A stretch of DNA of 64,000 bases from CAYHHI01 sp964356335 (GTDB taxonomy: Bacteria; Arandabacterota; Arandabacteria; Arandabacterales; Arandabacteraceae): positions 5,108 to 69,107 of the forward strand of contig CAYHHI010000013.1 of NCBI GenBank assembly GCA_964356335.1, written 5' to 3'. Shown here piece after piece: positions 42,931 to 52,248 of this stretch (the stretch's first letter is position 1; every line of letters starts with the position of its first letter). A program made the position numbers and the translations under genes. A model generated the notes under the pieces. The model worked only from the letters and a program-made list of their open reading frames with translations. It did no database searches and was not told where the DNA came from.

Positions 42931-43977
42931 CTAATCTTCCATTCCACCCTGTTTGAGCAAGGTCTTGATCCTGTCGATCGTTTTTATCGGGGTCGGATCA
43001 ACACCCCTGGCAAGCGCAAGATAGACACTTCCATAATCACCCAGTAATATCAGTGAAAACATCCTGCTTAGCAAGCTGGATCCGCTCGTCCAGAACTCTC
43101 CGCAAAAAAAGGCATTGTCCCCGATGACGTCCTTAATCAGGGCAAGGCTCCGGGCGGCCTGCGGATGCTCATCCGAAGTCCTCAGCACGATAACTCCCGC
43201 GGTTATGCCTCGGGCTTCGACTTCCCAGCCCATGATCTCATTGTGGTTCGCCTCGGGGACGACGCTTGTAAACGCCAACGTCTTGGCATTCTCGCAGAAC
43301 TGGTTCTTCCACCTGAGGCCTACGGCATCCAGGTCGGTGCCACAGTAGATTAGGGGTATGCGCGATACGAGATCCCTTGCCAGGCGCACCGCCGGATTGG
43401 CATCCGTCTCGTGTCGGACATAGACCTTGGTCAGACTCTCCAGGGTATCGGCGCATTCGCACAGCTCATCTTCAGGATGCGCGCACAGACCTGCCTTCCA
43501 GGCAAGAGCCAGCAGGGTCGCGAAGCAGTAGCCAAGACCGGCTCTCGGCGGAAACCCCATGGGGATCTTCACATACGGTATCCCTCGCAGGCGTGCTTCC
43601 TCGAGCAGGTGGCCATCAGATGTTATGCACACCACAAGGGCGTTTCTTGAAATGGCTTCGCGGAAGCATGAGAGTGCTTCCTCGGTATTGCCTGAGTAAG
43701 AGGAGATGACAACCAGCGAACCCTCGCCGACGAAGCGCGGCAGGCCGTAATCCCTTAAGACAAAGACCGGAATGCCTGAGTGCCTCGAAAGATAGATCCT
43801 CAGGAGGTCCCCGCCTATGGCAGAGGCTCCCATGCCCGCAATCGCGAGGGTTTTCGGCTCGATCCTCTCCAGGGATCGCCATGCTTCTTCGCCAAGCCTG
43901 AAGCCCAGTCGAAGCTGCTCAGGAAGGCTTCGAATCTTCCCCAACATGTCAGATGAGTCCAAGGTGAGACTCCTCAT
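42931..43977 (-). CDS. Bifunctional phosphoglucose/phosphomannose isomerase
   Basis: 348-residue SIS-domain enzyme of the archaeal/bacterial PGI/PMI type. Characteristic parts are AGMGASAIGGDLL, VISSYSGNTEEALSCF and PEANHNEIMGWE. It interconverts fructose-6-P with glucose-6-P and mannose-6-P. It abuts the nucleotidyltransferase gene and overlaps ptsI by four bases, linking PTS regulation with sugar-nucleotide supply. Confidence 0.88.
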   Translation of the reverse strand: MRSLTLDSSDMLGKIRSLPEQLRLGFRLGEEAWRSLERIEPKTLAIAGMGASAIGGDLLRIYLSRHSGIPVFVLRDYGLPRFVGEGSLVVISSYSGNTEEALSCFREAISRNALVVCITSDGHLLEEARLRGIPYVKIPMGFPPRAGLGYCFATLLALAWKAGLCAHPEDELCECADTLESLTKVYVRHETDANPAVRLARDLVSRIPLIYCGTDLDAVGLRWKNQFCENAKTLAFTSVVPEANHNEIMGWEVEARGITAGVIVLRTSDEHPQAARSLALIKDVIGDNAFFCGEFWTSGSSLLSRMFSLILLGDYGSVYLALARGVDPTPIKTIDRIKTLLKQGGMED

Positions 43978-45737
43978 AGAAGCATTTCAGGACGGTCTTT
44001 GCCAATGATCTCCATGGCGAGCCTCCTTGTCCGGGCCGGGTCGACGGTGGTGAGGGCCTCTTCCGCAACTCTCCGGGCATCCGCATAGCTCACCGAGCGC
44101 ACCATTTCCTTTACCTCGGGCACCACATAAGGGCTGGCGCTCAACTCGTCAATGCCCATTCCCAGCAACACCAACGCGCAGACGAGGTCACTGGACATCT
44201 CACCGCACAGGCCGACCCAGATGCCGGCCTCTTTTGCCTTGCAGATGGTCTCACTGATAAAGCGGAGCACGCCGAGATGTAAAGGCTCATAGAGATAGGC
44301 AACCTTCTCGTTGCCGCGGTCGGCGGCAAGCGCATACTGGATCAGGTCATTGGAACCTATGCTGAAGAAGTCAACATGCTGAGCGAGCTCCCGCGCGATC
44401 ATCACTGCGGCCGGCGTCTCGATCATTATTCCGACCTCGGAGTCAGCGTCGAACTTATGGCCTTCGCCCGCAAGTTCTCGCTTTGTTTCATCGAGGACCT
44501 CGATCGCCTGAATGATCTCTTCAAGATTGGAAATCATGGGATACATTATCTTCACATTGCCGTGGACACTTGCCCTCAGGATCGCCCGCAGCTGCGTCTT
44601 GAAGATGTCCTTCCTCGCGAGACAGAACCGAATGCCGCGCCAGCCGAGATATGGGTTCATCTCTTTCGGGCTCTCGAATTCGGAAAGAAACTTATCCCCA
44701 CCCAGGTCCATGGTCCTTATTATGACGGGGTCGGGTTTCACCTTTGAGGCCACGGCCTCATAAATCCTGAGCTGTTCGTCCTCGCTGGGAAGGCCTTCCC
44801 TTCCAATGTAAATGAACTCCGTTCTGTAGAGACCGATGCCATGCGCCCCGTGTTCTAGAACCGAATCGACCTCTTCATGAGACTCTATGTTAGCCGAGAG
44901 CATTATTGAATGGCCATCGATCGTGACCGCCGGCAGGTCCCTGAAACGGAGAAGCCCCGTGGTCACACTGGCGAAATGCTGAAGCTCATGGCTGTATCTG
45001 TCGATGGTTTCAGGCGAAGGCGAAACGATCACCCTTCCCCTGTTCCCGTCAACGATGACGAAGTCGTCGTCCTGCACTCTCACCGTCACGTTGTTCAAGC
45101 CAACCACGGCGGGGATCTCGAGGGACCTGGCCATTATTGCCGTGTGAGACGTCCTGCCCCCGACGTCAGTAGCAAATGCCTTCACCTTTTCTCTGCGCAT
45201 CTGGGCAGTGTCAGCGGGCGAAAGGTCGTGCGCGATGACCACCACATCGGAGCCTAGATTGGACAGGTCATTGGCATCCCTGTTTGTTCCCGAAAGGTTC
45301 GAAAGCACCCTTATCCTGACGTCCCTTATGTCCGCGGCCCTGTCCTTTATGTAAACGTCCCCCTTTGCCCAGAGCAGTCTCTCATGTCTTGAGAGAACGG
45401 CGCTCAGGGCAAATTCAGCGTTGTTGCCACTGCGCACCCCCGCAATCACCTCATCGATTGACATCTTGTCTTCGAGTATCATTACGTGAGCATCGAAGAT
45501 CCTTGCGTAGGACTCGCCCATCTCGTGCGCAACCTTATTTCTAACGTCCAGAAGCTGTGCCTTCGTGACCCCAAGCGCCCCCATAAGCCTCTCGATCTCA
45601 CCGTCAATCTCATCGGGTGAGAGCCGCCGCCTGGGCACCCTCATGTCGGTCCGTGCAAGGACAAGCGCATTGCCCATTGCAATGCCCGGTGAGGCAGCAA
45701 CGCCGTTTGCCACACCCTCCACCTTCTTGCCTGTCAA
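43974..45737 (-). CDS. ptsI: Phosphoenolpyruvate--protein phosphotransferase (enzyme I)
   Basis: Takes phosphate from PEP and passes it to HPr. The active-site motif GGRTSHTAIMA has His198, with PEP-binding parts GIGLYRTEFIYIGR and later GLCGEMSSD containing the catalytic Cys. 587 residues is standard. It starts with TTG at 45737 two bases after the HPr stop, with GGGAG upstream. No PTS permease is nearby, so a regulatory role is likely. Confidence 0.95.
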   Translation of the reverse strand: MTGKKVEGVANGVAASPGIAMGNALVLARTDMRVPRRRLSPDEIDGEIERLMGALGVTKAQLLDVRNKVAHEMGESYARIFDAHVMILEDKMSIDEVIAGVRSGNNAEFALSAVLSRHERLLWAKGDVYIKDRAADIRDVRIRVLSNLSGTNRDANDLSNLGSDVVVIAHDLSPADTAQMRREKVKAFATDVGGRTSHTAIMARSLEIPAVVGLNNVTVRVQDDDFVIVDGNRGRVIVSPSPETIDRYSHELQHFASVTTGLLRFRDLPAVTIDGHSIMLSANIESHEEVDSVLEHGAHGIGLYRTEFIYIGREGLPSEDEQLRIYEAVASKVKPDPVIIRTMDLGGDKFLSEFESPKEMNPYLGWRGIRFCLARKDIFKTQLRAILRASVHGNVKIMYPMISNLEEIIQAIEVLDETKRELAGEGHKFDADSEVGIMIETPAAVMIARELAQHVDFFSIGSNDLIQYALAADRGNEKVAYLYEPLHLGVLRFISETICKAKEAGIWVGLCGEMSSDLVCALVLLGMGIDELSASPYVVPEVKEMVRSVSYADARRVAEEALTTVDPARTRRLAMEIIGKDRPEMLL

Positions 45738-45739
45738 GT

Positions 45740-46009
45740 CTACTCCCCTTCGTTGAACTTTGCTTCGATGAGCCCAATGACGATCATCAAGGCGTCTTCT
45801 TCATCCGGTCCATCTGCTATCACGGTGAGCTCAGTCCCGATTGCAGCCTCAAGCCCAAGGACCCCCATTATGCTTTTGGCGTCAACCTTGATGTCATTCT
45901 TGCGGATGTGAACATCCGATCGAAAGGCAGACGCCGCCTGCACAAGCAAAGCAGCGGCCCTCAGGTGAAGGCCCATCTTATTTGTTATAGTCACCTTACG
46001 CTCGACCAT
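45740..46009 (-). CDS. ptsH: Phosphocarrier protein HPr
   Basis: 89 residues from ATG 46009, with His15 (KMGLHLRAAA) for enzyme I and Ser46 (DAKSIMGVLGLEA) as the HPr kinase site, both in the positions known for HPr. GAGGT lies four bases before the ATG; a longer frame to 46165 adds 52 residues with no family support. Presence of both sites matches the neighbouring ptsI and hprK. Confidence 0.94.
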   Translation of the reverse strand: MVERKVTITNKMGLHLRAAALLVQAASAFRSDVHIRKNDIKVDAKSIMGVLGLEAAIGTELTVIADGPDEEDALMIVIGLIEAKFNEGE

Positions 46010-46207
46010 ACGTACCTCATAATGCCGAGGCCTCGCAGAAAAGTCAACCCACCATTCTCGGCCGGCCGCGACAGGCTTTCTGCGGGACCAGTTGGAACCG
46101 GGCGTTGGCTGGCGTTCGCGGGACGATCTTCGGGCCCCCCAGGGACCACCAAGCCCTCTTTTCACCCAGGGTCGAACCTGGCCCGAGGAGAGACCGAGGC
46201 GGTGTCG
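46010..46207 (-). other. 198-bp gap between hprK and ptsH, no gene seen
   Basis: No convincing gene. It includes a CCAGG/CCTGG hairpin near 46160-46180 and, just before ptsH, a TTGACT-N17-CATTAT promoter-like pair (46047-46042 and 46024-46019) whose start point would almost coincide with the ATG. Both are weak. Confidence 0.35.
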
Positions 46208-47182
46208 CTACTCGATATCTCTCGGAACGAAACCCACCTTGCCGGCCTGCTTCAGCCGCTCGACCAGCTTCTCGCGCAGACTGTCAGCGGCGTCGTAGCC
46301 ATAGACACCAAGGATGTGGCTGAGAGCAACAACTTCGACTATGGCGCTCACACTCTTGCCGGCAACCAGCGGTACTGCCATCGAGGGGATTCTGACGCCG
46401 AGTATCTCCACTTGCTTGCACTCAAGCCCGGATCTGTCGTAAGAAAGCCCGTCCTCACCCCATTCCTTGAGGTTGACCTCTATTTCGATGCGCTTCTGCC
46501 TGCGCAGGGCCCTTATGCCGAAGATGCTGCCTATGTCCACGAGACCGATGCCTCTCACCTCGACATAGTTCTGAAGAGGCTCAGAGCTCCTGCCAACCAG
46601 TATACCAGGAGGCGTGGCTATCACGCGAACCAGGTCATCGGCCACGAGTCTGTGTCCGCGTTCAACAAGGTCCAGGGCGCATTCGCTCTTGCCGATACCG
46701 CTCTTGCCTCTGAGCAATATCCCGACGCCATAGACATCAACCAGAGTCCCGTTGATACGGGTCTCGGGTGCAAGCTCAACGAGCAGATAATCGCTGAGAT
46801 GCTGGACCGTTTCGGTCGGTGAAAGCGGAGTGGAGAAGAACGGCACCCGTCTCTCGACTGCGATCTCGATCAAGGGTTCAGGTAAAGCCATTGCCTGCGT
46901 GACGATCACACACGGTATCTTCTTTGTCAGAAGATCACGGAACGATCTCATACGGGCCTCGGCGTCGAGCTTTCCGAGGTAGAGCACCTCAGCCTTGCCA
47001 AGAATCTGAATCAGCTCGGAGGCAAAGCCCTCGCCGAAGCCGGCGAGCATGAGCCCGGGCCGGCCCATATCGGCGTGCGTGACCGCAATGTCAAGGTCTA
47101 TGCCCTCGGTGACGAGCTCGAGCTTGAGCTCCTCCCTGCAGTCAGCGAAAATCTTGGACACGAGTATATGTTTTGAGTTCAC
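46208..47182 (-). CDS. hprK: HPr kinase/phosphorylase
   Basis: Phosphorylates HPr on Ser46 and reverses it with phosphate. It has Walker A RGKSGIGKSECALDL, LVADDLV after it, and the family signature EVRGIGLVDIGSIFG. 324 residues is normal. It lies with ptsH, hpf and rpoN; in many Proteobacteria this rpoN cluster contains ptsN and rapZ, which are absent here. GTPase/ATPase kinetics cannot be inferred. Confidence 0.95.
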   Translation of the reverse strand: MNSKHILVSKIFADCREELKLELVTEGIDLDIAVTHADMGRPGLMLAGFGEGFASELIQILGKAEVLYLGKLDAEARMRSFRDLLTKKIPCVIVTQAMALPEPLIEIAVERRVPFFSTPLSPTETVQHLSDYLLVELAPETRINGTLVDVYGVGILLRGKSGIGKSECALDLVERGHRLVADDLVRVIATPPGILVGRSSEPLQNYVEVRGIGLVDIGSIFGIRALRRQKRIEIEVNLKEWGEDGLSYDRSGLECKQVEILGVRIPSMAVPLVAGKSVSAIVEVVALSHILGVYGYDAADSLREKLVERLKQAGKVGFVPRDIE

Positions 47183-47193
47183 CGCTTACTCCC

Positions 47194-47556
47194 CTAGAAC
47201 TCCTCCGCAAGGTCATCCGTGTCTTCAGGCTCAGTGCTGGCGACCGGTGCCGCTCCCGGCCGGCGGACCCTTTTGTGCCTCATCTTGTCCTTCAACTTCA
47301 TCACCTGGCGCTCCATCTTATCTGCGGCACCGTCGAGGGCCGCGTAGAGGTCTTCCGCACTACTTTCCGAGAAAAAGTCGAAACCCTGTCCGTGAAGGGT
47401 TATCTCGAACCTGTATATGAAACGCTCCACCCGGAGGATAACATGGCAGTCCAGCACTCCGTCAAAGTACCTTTTGAGCTTGATGAGCCGCTTCTCGATA
47501 TGGTCCCTCATGCTATCCGTCAGTTCCAATGACTTCGAAGTTACTTCTATGCGCAT
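47194..47556 (-). CDS. hpf: Ribosome hibernation-promoting factor, short form
   Basis: 120 residues, S30AE family. The pattern MRIEVTSKSLELTDSMRDHI and KVERFIYRFEITLHGQGFDF-like strands match; a C-terminal dimerisation domain of the long form is absent. It dimerises or silences ribosomes in slow growth. It overlaps the lipA stop by ten bases and precedes hprK, the same order as hpf next to rpoN in many bacteria. Confidence 0.9.
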   Translation of the reverse strand: MRIEVTSKSLELTDSMRDHIEKRLIKLKRYFDGVLDCHVILRVERFIYRFEITLHGQGFDFFSESSAEDLYAALDGAADKMERQVMKLKDKMRHKRVRRPGAAPVASTEPEDTDDLAEEF

Positions 47557-48446
47557 GTCTGCCTCCTCAGTTTAGCCTCATGGAAGGCTGGCCTGGCACG
47601 AAAGGAGCTGCGGACGCACGGTCCACACACGGGGATAAGACCCAATTGGCGTGCGTGACGGCCGAGCTCCTCAAAGATAGCGGGATGAACGTATTCCTCA
47701 ACGGGCAGATGCATCTTCGATGGGCGCATGTATTGACCCATCGTGATGATGTCACAGCCAACTTCCGCGATATGGCGTACCGCCGTTCTCACCTCCTCTA
47801 TCGTTTCGCCGATTCCAAGGATAAGGCCAGACTTGACTATTACGTCTTGAAAACCACGCCGGACATACTCGAGTATGCCAAGCGATCTGCGGTAGGAGGC
47901 CCGGTCCCGAACTGTACCGTAAAGCCTCTCAACCGTCTCAATGTTGTGGCCAAAAACATCGATGGAGGTAGCTGCGACCTTCCGGACGGCACTGCGGTTA
48001 CCTCCGAAATCCGGGGTCAGCACCTCAACCGTCGGGACCACCTCCACCTGCCGGAGCGCCCTGATGCAAGCCTCAAAATGCCGCGCGCCGCCATCCGGAA
48101 GGTCGTCCCTCGTGACAGAGGTGATTATCACATGTTCAAGGCCCATCTCGGCGGCAGCTCGTTTCAACTTTTCGGGCTCGCCTCGGTCCAGGGGCCCGGG
48201 AGTCGCACTGGCAACATTGCAGAACCGGCAATTGCGCGTGCAATTCCTGCCCATTATTAGGAATGTGACAGCGCCTCCCTCAAAGCAATGTCTCTTGTTG
48301 GGGCATCTTGCCTCGAAGCAAACCGTGTTGAGTCCGAGATCTGAGACCCTTGATCGAACCTTGCTGAGTGAGTACGCGTCAGGGAGCCCCGACTTCAGCC
48401 ACTGGGGAATCCTCCGGCCGCCGTACGTCGAAGAAACCGAATTCAT
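47547..48446 (-). CDS. lipA: Lipoyl synthase
   Basis: Radical SAM enzyme that inserts two sulfurs into octanoyl groups. Auxiliary cluster ligands lie in CFEARCPNKRHC, the SAM cluster in CTRNCRFC, and the C-terminal serine motif reads RSSF rather than the usual RSSY. About 299 residues. Finding it between rpoN and hpf is unusual; lipA more often pairs with lipB. The reaction assignment is secure. Confidence 0.93.
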   Translation of the reverse strand: MNSVSSTYGGRRIPQWLKSGLPDAYSLSKVRSRVSDLGLNTVCFEARCPNKRHCFEGGAVTFLIMGRNCTRNCRFCNVASATPGPLDRGEPEKLKRAAAEMGLEHVIITSVTRDDLPDGGARHFEACIRALRQVEVVPTVEVLTPDFGGNRSAVRKVAATSIDVFGHNIETVERLYGTVRDRASYRRSLGILEYVRRGFQDVIVKSGLILGIGETIEEVRTAVRHIAEVGCDIITMGQYMRPSKMHLPVEEYVHPAIFEELGRHARQLGLIPVCGPCVRSSFRARPAFHEAKLRRQTCA

Positions 48447-48448
48447 CG

Positions 48449-49867
48449 CTAGTAGTGCTTCCTCATCCTTGCAGGGAATATTGCAAGCAGGTCTCTGTAC
48501 TTGGCGACCGTGCGGCGGGCCACGTAGAAACCTTCCCGCTTGAGAATCTCGCCAATCTCCTGATCGCTCAGGGGCTTATCTTTGTCTTCCTTGTCTATCA
48601 GTTCCTGGATTATCGCTCTGATCTTTTTCGAGGAGGCCACATCCCCACTCTCTGTCCTCAAGCCTGTCGAGAAGAAGTACTTGAGTTCGAACACGCCCCT
48701 GGGCGTCTGAACGTACTTGCTGCTAGTCACTCGGCTCACAGTGGACTCATGCATCCCCACTCTTTCGGCTATCTGCTGGAGAGTGAGGGGCCTGAGGTGC
48801 TCGACCCCTTTTTCCAAGAAGTCCATCTGAACCTCAAGGATGGCTTCCATTACCTTGACCATGGTTCTTCTCCGTTGGTCGATCGTCCTTATGAGCCATC
48901 TTGCCGAATTGAGCTTGTCAACAACGTAGTCATGGTCCTGTTTGTTTCTACCACCGGAATTGGAAAGAATATCCCTATAGGCACGATTGATTCTCAAGCG
49001 AGGAACATTCCGGTCGTTAAGCTGAACCACATAGCGATCTTCAACCTTCTCGACGATGAGGTCAGGCAGGATATACCTTGGCTCCTCAGTTGCATATCTT
49101 GTGCCCGGGCGAGGATCGAACCTCGCGACAACCTCGGCAGCGGCCTGCACCTCCTTGATAGTCTTCTTGACCTTCCTTGCGATGTCCGGGTACCGCCGCT
49201 GAAGCAGATCGTCAAGATACTCTCTCACCAGGGTTGCCGCCAGCGTGTCCGCAAGACCGGCTTGCTCCAGCTGCATGAGCAAACACTCCTTGAGATCCCG
49301 TGCCCCGACGCCGGGTGGATCAAATGTCTTGATCAGGGCAACTACCTTCGCGGCGTCGTTCTCCTCAATCGAAAGCAGTTTGGCGATCTCCTCCGCCGAA
49401 ACCGTGAGGAAGCCGTTTGCGTCCAGGCTGCCGATTATGAACTCGCCTATCCGACGCTCTTCCTCCGACGCGGTCGCCATTCTGAGCTGGGATAACAGGT
49501 ATTCTTCCAGGGTTGGCCTCGCCGCCGGCACCTTATCCTGGAATTCCTCCTGTTCTTCCATCTCACCAGAGGAGCGTGCACCCATCTCAAAACCGTCCTT
49601 GAGGTAGCGGTCCCAGTCTATACTCTCCTCACTGGTCTTCAGCTCCCCCTCATCCTCACCCTCCGGCACCTCCTCGGCAGGCTCATCCTGGGCTTCGTCA
49701 TCGACCTCGTCGACTTCTTCCAACATAGGATTGATCATCAGCTCGCACTTTAGTATCTGCTGGAGTTCAAGCGCCGGTACCTGGAGGAGCTTTATCGCTT
49801 GCTGCAGCTTGGGAGTCATCACCAGTCTCTGGCTCAACTCAGGTCTCATTTCCTGTCTCATGTCCAT
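48449..49867 (-). CDS. rpoN: RNA polymerase sigma-54 factor
   Basis: 472 residues. The Gln-rich region I (RQEMRPELSQRLVMTPKLQQ) binds activators, an acidic linker follows, then the core-binding domain and the DNA-binding part ending in the RpoN box ARRTVAKYR at residues 450-458. It directs transcription from -24/-12 promoters and requires AAA+ activators, one of which is encoded at 5-8 kb. lptB lies 26 bases upstream. Three consensus-like target sites are in this window. Confidence 0.97.
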   Translation of the reverse strand: MDMRQEMRPELSQRLVMTPKLQQAIKLLQVPALELQQILKCELMINPMLEEVDEVDDEAQDEPAEEVPEGEDEGELKTSEESIDWDRYLKDGFEMGARSSGEMEEQEEFQDKVPAARPTLEEYLLSQLRMATASEEERRIGEFIIGSLDANGFLTVSAEEIAKLLSIEENDAAKVVALIKTFDPPGVGARDLKECLLMQLEQAGLADTLAATLVREYLDDLLQRRYPDIARKVKKTIKEVQAAAEVVARFDPRPGTRYATEEPRYILPDLIVEKVEDRYVVQLNDRNVPRLRINRAYRDILSNSGGRNKQDHDYVVDKLNSARWLIRTIDQRRRTMVKVMEAILEVQMDFLEKGVEHLRPLTLQQIAERVGMHESTVSRVTSSKYVQTPRGVFELKYFFSTGLRTESGDVASSKKIRAIIQELIDKEDKDKPLSDQEIGEILKREGFYVARRTVAKYRDLLAIFPARMRKHY

Positions 49868-49893
49868 CGCTTAAACCCCCGAATCAAACTGAT

Positions 49894-50622
49894 CTAATGC
49901 AATGAAAACTTCTCGCCGAGATACGCTTCTCGTGCAATAGGATCGTTTGCCAGATCTTCTGATTTGCCTGAAACCAGGACCTTCCCCTCCAGCATTATGT
50001 ATGAACGATCGGTTATCGAAAGGGTCTCCCTTACGTTGTGATCCGTAATAAGGAGGCCGAGGGCCTTCTCCTTCAATCTACCTATTATCGCTTGGATGTC
50101 CTGAACCGCTATGGGATCTATCCCCGAGAAGGGCTCATCGAGCAGCATGAAGCGCGGGTTGGTGACAAGCGCCCTTGCGATCTCGAGCCTGCGCCGCTCG
50201 CCGCCCGAAAGGGTATAAGCCTTGGACCTCCTTAAGTTTTCTATGCCGAGGTCCTGCATCAGCATCATGAGTCTGGAGTTCATCTCTTGCTTGTCTATGC
50301 CAAGGGTCTCAAGAATCGCCTTGATGTTGTCTTCAACGGTCAGTTTCCGGAACACCGAAGGCTCTTGCGAGAGGTAGCCTATTCCCATCCTCGCACGAAC
50401 GTGCATCGGCAGATCGGTGACATCCGCATCACCAAGAAAAATCGAGCCGCTTGCGGGTCGGACAAGACCCATGATCATATAGAAGATTGTGGTCTTCCCT
50501 GCCCCATTTTGACCAAGCAGCCCCACGATCTCTCCCTGTCTTACCTCAATCGAGATACCATCCACCACCCTGCGGCCTCTGTAAGACTTGACCAATCCTT
50601 CTGTCCGGAGCGTCTCGGTCAT
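49894..50622 (-). CDS. lptB: LPS export ATPase LptB
   Basis: ABC ATPase driving LPS extraction. Walker A GQNGAGKTTIF, signature LSGGERRRLEIARAL and Walker B FMLLDEPFSGIDP are all present; 242 residues is standard. It overlaps lptC by four bases. lptA, usually between lptC and lptB, is missing here; the permeases lptF and lptG are 11 kb away on the plus strand. Confidence 0.95.
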   Translation of the reverse strand: MTETLRTEGLVKSYRGRRVVDGISIEVRQGEIVGLLGQNGAGKTTIFYMIMGLVRPASGSIFLGDADVTDLPMHVRARMGIGYLSQEPSVFRKLTVEDNIKAILETLGIDKQEMNSRLMMLMQDLGIENLRRSKAYTLSGGERRRLEIARALVTNPRFMLLDEPFSGIDPIAVQDIQAIIGRLKEKALGLLITDHNVRETLSITDRSYIMLEGKVLVSGKSEDLANDPIAREAYLGEKFSLH

Positions 50623-51176
50623 GATCCCGTTCCTTCCGGCCTGGCCTTGGCCGGTTTGATGGTTGCTTTCATGCTCCTGAGGATCTCGAACTTGCCGAGA
50701 TCGGGGTCACCTCTGAAGCCCCAGCCCGACAAGATGTCCCCATGCTTCACGACCGTAACAGAATCCTGTGAGACTATCTGGCGCGTCCGGCTCTGCCATG
50801 TGAGACTCTCAGTGCGGAGCACCACGTCGTCCGAACCGGTCACGACCACATCATGTCTTGCTTCCATATCGTTAGTGTTGCGGTCAAGCCTTCCATCTCT
50901 GGCCGTGAGCACCGATCGTACGCTGCCCTCGTCGTCAAAAAAGGTGACCTGGATCAGCTGGGCCTCGAGCACGTTACGCTTCTCGTAAACGTAAGCTTTC
51001 TGGGCCACCATGCTCCATTCCTTCTTACCCTTGGTCGTCTCGGTTATGCTGAAGTTCGATATCACCTGGTCGGGCAGCGGTTTCTCCGTGACCTGAGAAG
51101 GGCTTCCGGCTTCCTCTTTGGCACAGGCCATAAACCCGACGGCGCATGAGACAAGAAGACCCAGAGCAAATCTCAC
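50619..51176 (-). CDS. lptC: LPS export protein LptC
   Basis: About 185 residues with a lipoprotein-like signal (MRFALGLLVSCAVGFMAC), so probably lipid-anchored at Cys18. The rest is an LptC/OstA-type beta-jellyroll (FSITETTKGKKEWSMVAQKA, then VLTARDGRLDRNTNDMEARHD). GTG at 51176 is chosen: GTGA overlaps the stop of the upstream acyltransferase, the usual 4-bp coupling. An earlier ATG at 51206 would overlap more. It hands LPS from LptBFG to the bridge. Confidence 0.85.
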   Translation of the reverse strand: MRFALGLLVSCAVGFMACAKEEAGSPSQVTEKPLPDQVISNFSITETTKGKKEWSMVAQKAYVYEKRNVLEAQLIQVTFFDDEGSVRSVLTARDGRLDRNTNDMEARHDVVVTGSDDVVLRTESLTWQSRTRQIVSQDSVTVVKHGDILSGWGFRGDPDLGKFEILRSMKATIKPAKARPEGTGS

Positions 51177-52087
51177 GAATACATGTCGGAAGCAACAGAT
51201 TTCCATCGCTTGTGCATCCATACCCACTGTGAGGGCTCGGCGCGAATGAAGGTCTCCACCGCCTTAGAGCACCTCTCCACATCGTTTACCAGTGAGGCTT
51301 CTTCCCCACTCACAAAAATGGGTTCCTTGACTTCGATACGGTATTCCCCGTCTTTGGTCGCGAGCATAGCAAGGGGAACTATGGCTGCTCCTGTCCGGGA
51401 CGCTAGCTTAACCGGCCCGACAGCGGTTTTCGCCGGCCTGCCGAGGAAATCCACAAGCACACTGTCAACTGAGGTATCCTGATCGATCAAAACCCCGAGG
51501 ATCTCACCCCGCTTGAGGCAGCGCAGGGCTCCCTTAAGGCCCCGGGAACGCTCGAGCACCGCGAGGCCAGCTTTTCGCCTCAGGTTCACAATGAGATTGT
51601 TGAGCCTCGCGTCCTTAAGCTCCGTGGCGAGCACATTGATGCGATAGCCCATCAGCGAAAGATAGGCTCCGAGAAGCTCCCAATTGCCAACATGTCCAGT
51701 CAGAGCTATGACACCCTTACCCCTTGCGAGAGCCCCGTCCAGGTTCTCAAGGCCAGCAACTGCAACTATCTTCTCGATTCCCTGGGGAGTCACGCTGTTG
51801 AGCCTTGCTACATCGAAAGCGAACTTGCCGAGGTTTGCGAAGGCCTCCCGCGCAGTGCTCCTCATCTCCTTATCGGAAAAGGCACAACCGTAAATGAGCC
51901 TTAAGTTCGCAAGCGCCACCTTCCTTGATTTCCTGAGGATAAGGTAAGCCATGACTCCAAGATTGCCGAACATGGCTCTACCCGCTCGCCTCGGAAGTAT
52001 TTCAGCGACAATGAACAGCATCCTGACGGCGAGGTAGACGAAGTGGTAGGCGAAAAACCTGCGAAGGCTCTTAAGCATAGCCGTCAC
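51173..52087 (-). CDS. LpxL/HtrB-type lysophospholipid acyltransferase
   Basis: 304 residues, membrane-bound late acyltransferase of lipid A. The HVGNWELLGAYL segment contains the catalytic His-x4-Glu, and VLIDQDTSVDSVLVDFLGRPA follows. It adds a secondary acyl chain to Kdo-lipid A or similar. It starts with GTG at 52087 or ATG at 52078. A good promoter lies upstream. It heads the lptC-lptB-rpoN unit. Confidence 0.87.
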   Translation of the reverse strand: MTAMLKSLRRFFAYHFVYLAVRMLFIVAEILPRRAGRAMFGNLGVMAYLILRKSRKVALANLRLIYGCAFSDKEMRSTAREAFANLGKFAFDVARLNSVTPQGIEKIVAVAGLENLDGALARGKGVIALTGHVGNWELLGAYLSLMGYRINVLATELKDARLNNLIVNLRRKAGLAVLERSRGLKGALRCLKRGEILGVLIDQDTSVDSVLVDFLGRPAKTAVGPVKLASRTGAAIVPLAMLATKDGEYRIEVKEPIFVSGEEASLVNDVERCSKAVETFIRAEPSQWVWMHKRWKSVASDMYS

Positions 52088-52125
52088 CGGTAGGCAAGAT
52101 CGAACATTTCCTGGCTCACACCAAG

Positions 52126-52154
52126 ATGTTAGATGAGCAGAGACCTCATGTCAA
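52126..52154 (-). promoter_or_regulatory. Sigma-70 promoter of the lpxL-lptC-lptB-rpoN unit
   Basis: TTGACA (52154-52149), 17 bases, then TAACAT (52131-52126). Directly upstream is TGGCAC-N5-ATGC (52169-52155), a sigma-54-like core with one mismatch in the -12 box. The sigma-70 site is the better call. Confidence 0.55.
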
Positions 52155-52248
52155 GCATGTTCTGTGCCAGATTCGCGCGATTGAGCGAGATTCGGATGTT
52201 CCGCGCGTGACGAGAACGTGTCCGCCTGAAGTCGGCCATTCTGCCTGA

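Noticed and set aside
46010..46165. 52-residue N-terminal extension of HPr
   Set aside because: HPr is about 88 residues; the ATG at 46009 has a ribosome site and His15/Ser46 then fall at their standard positions.
46155..46180. GGTTCGA, a possible tRNA T-arm
   Set aside because: The stem around it mispairs for a 7-base loop and no acceptor, anticodon or D arm is visible within 80 bases.
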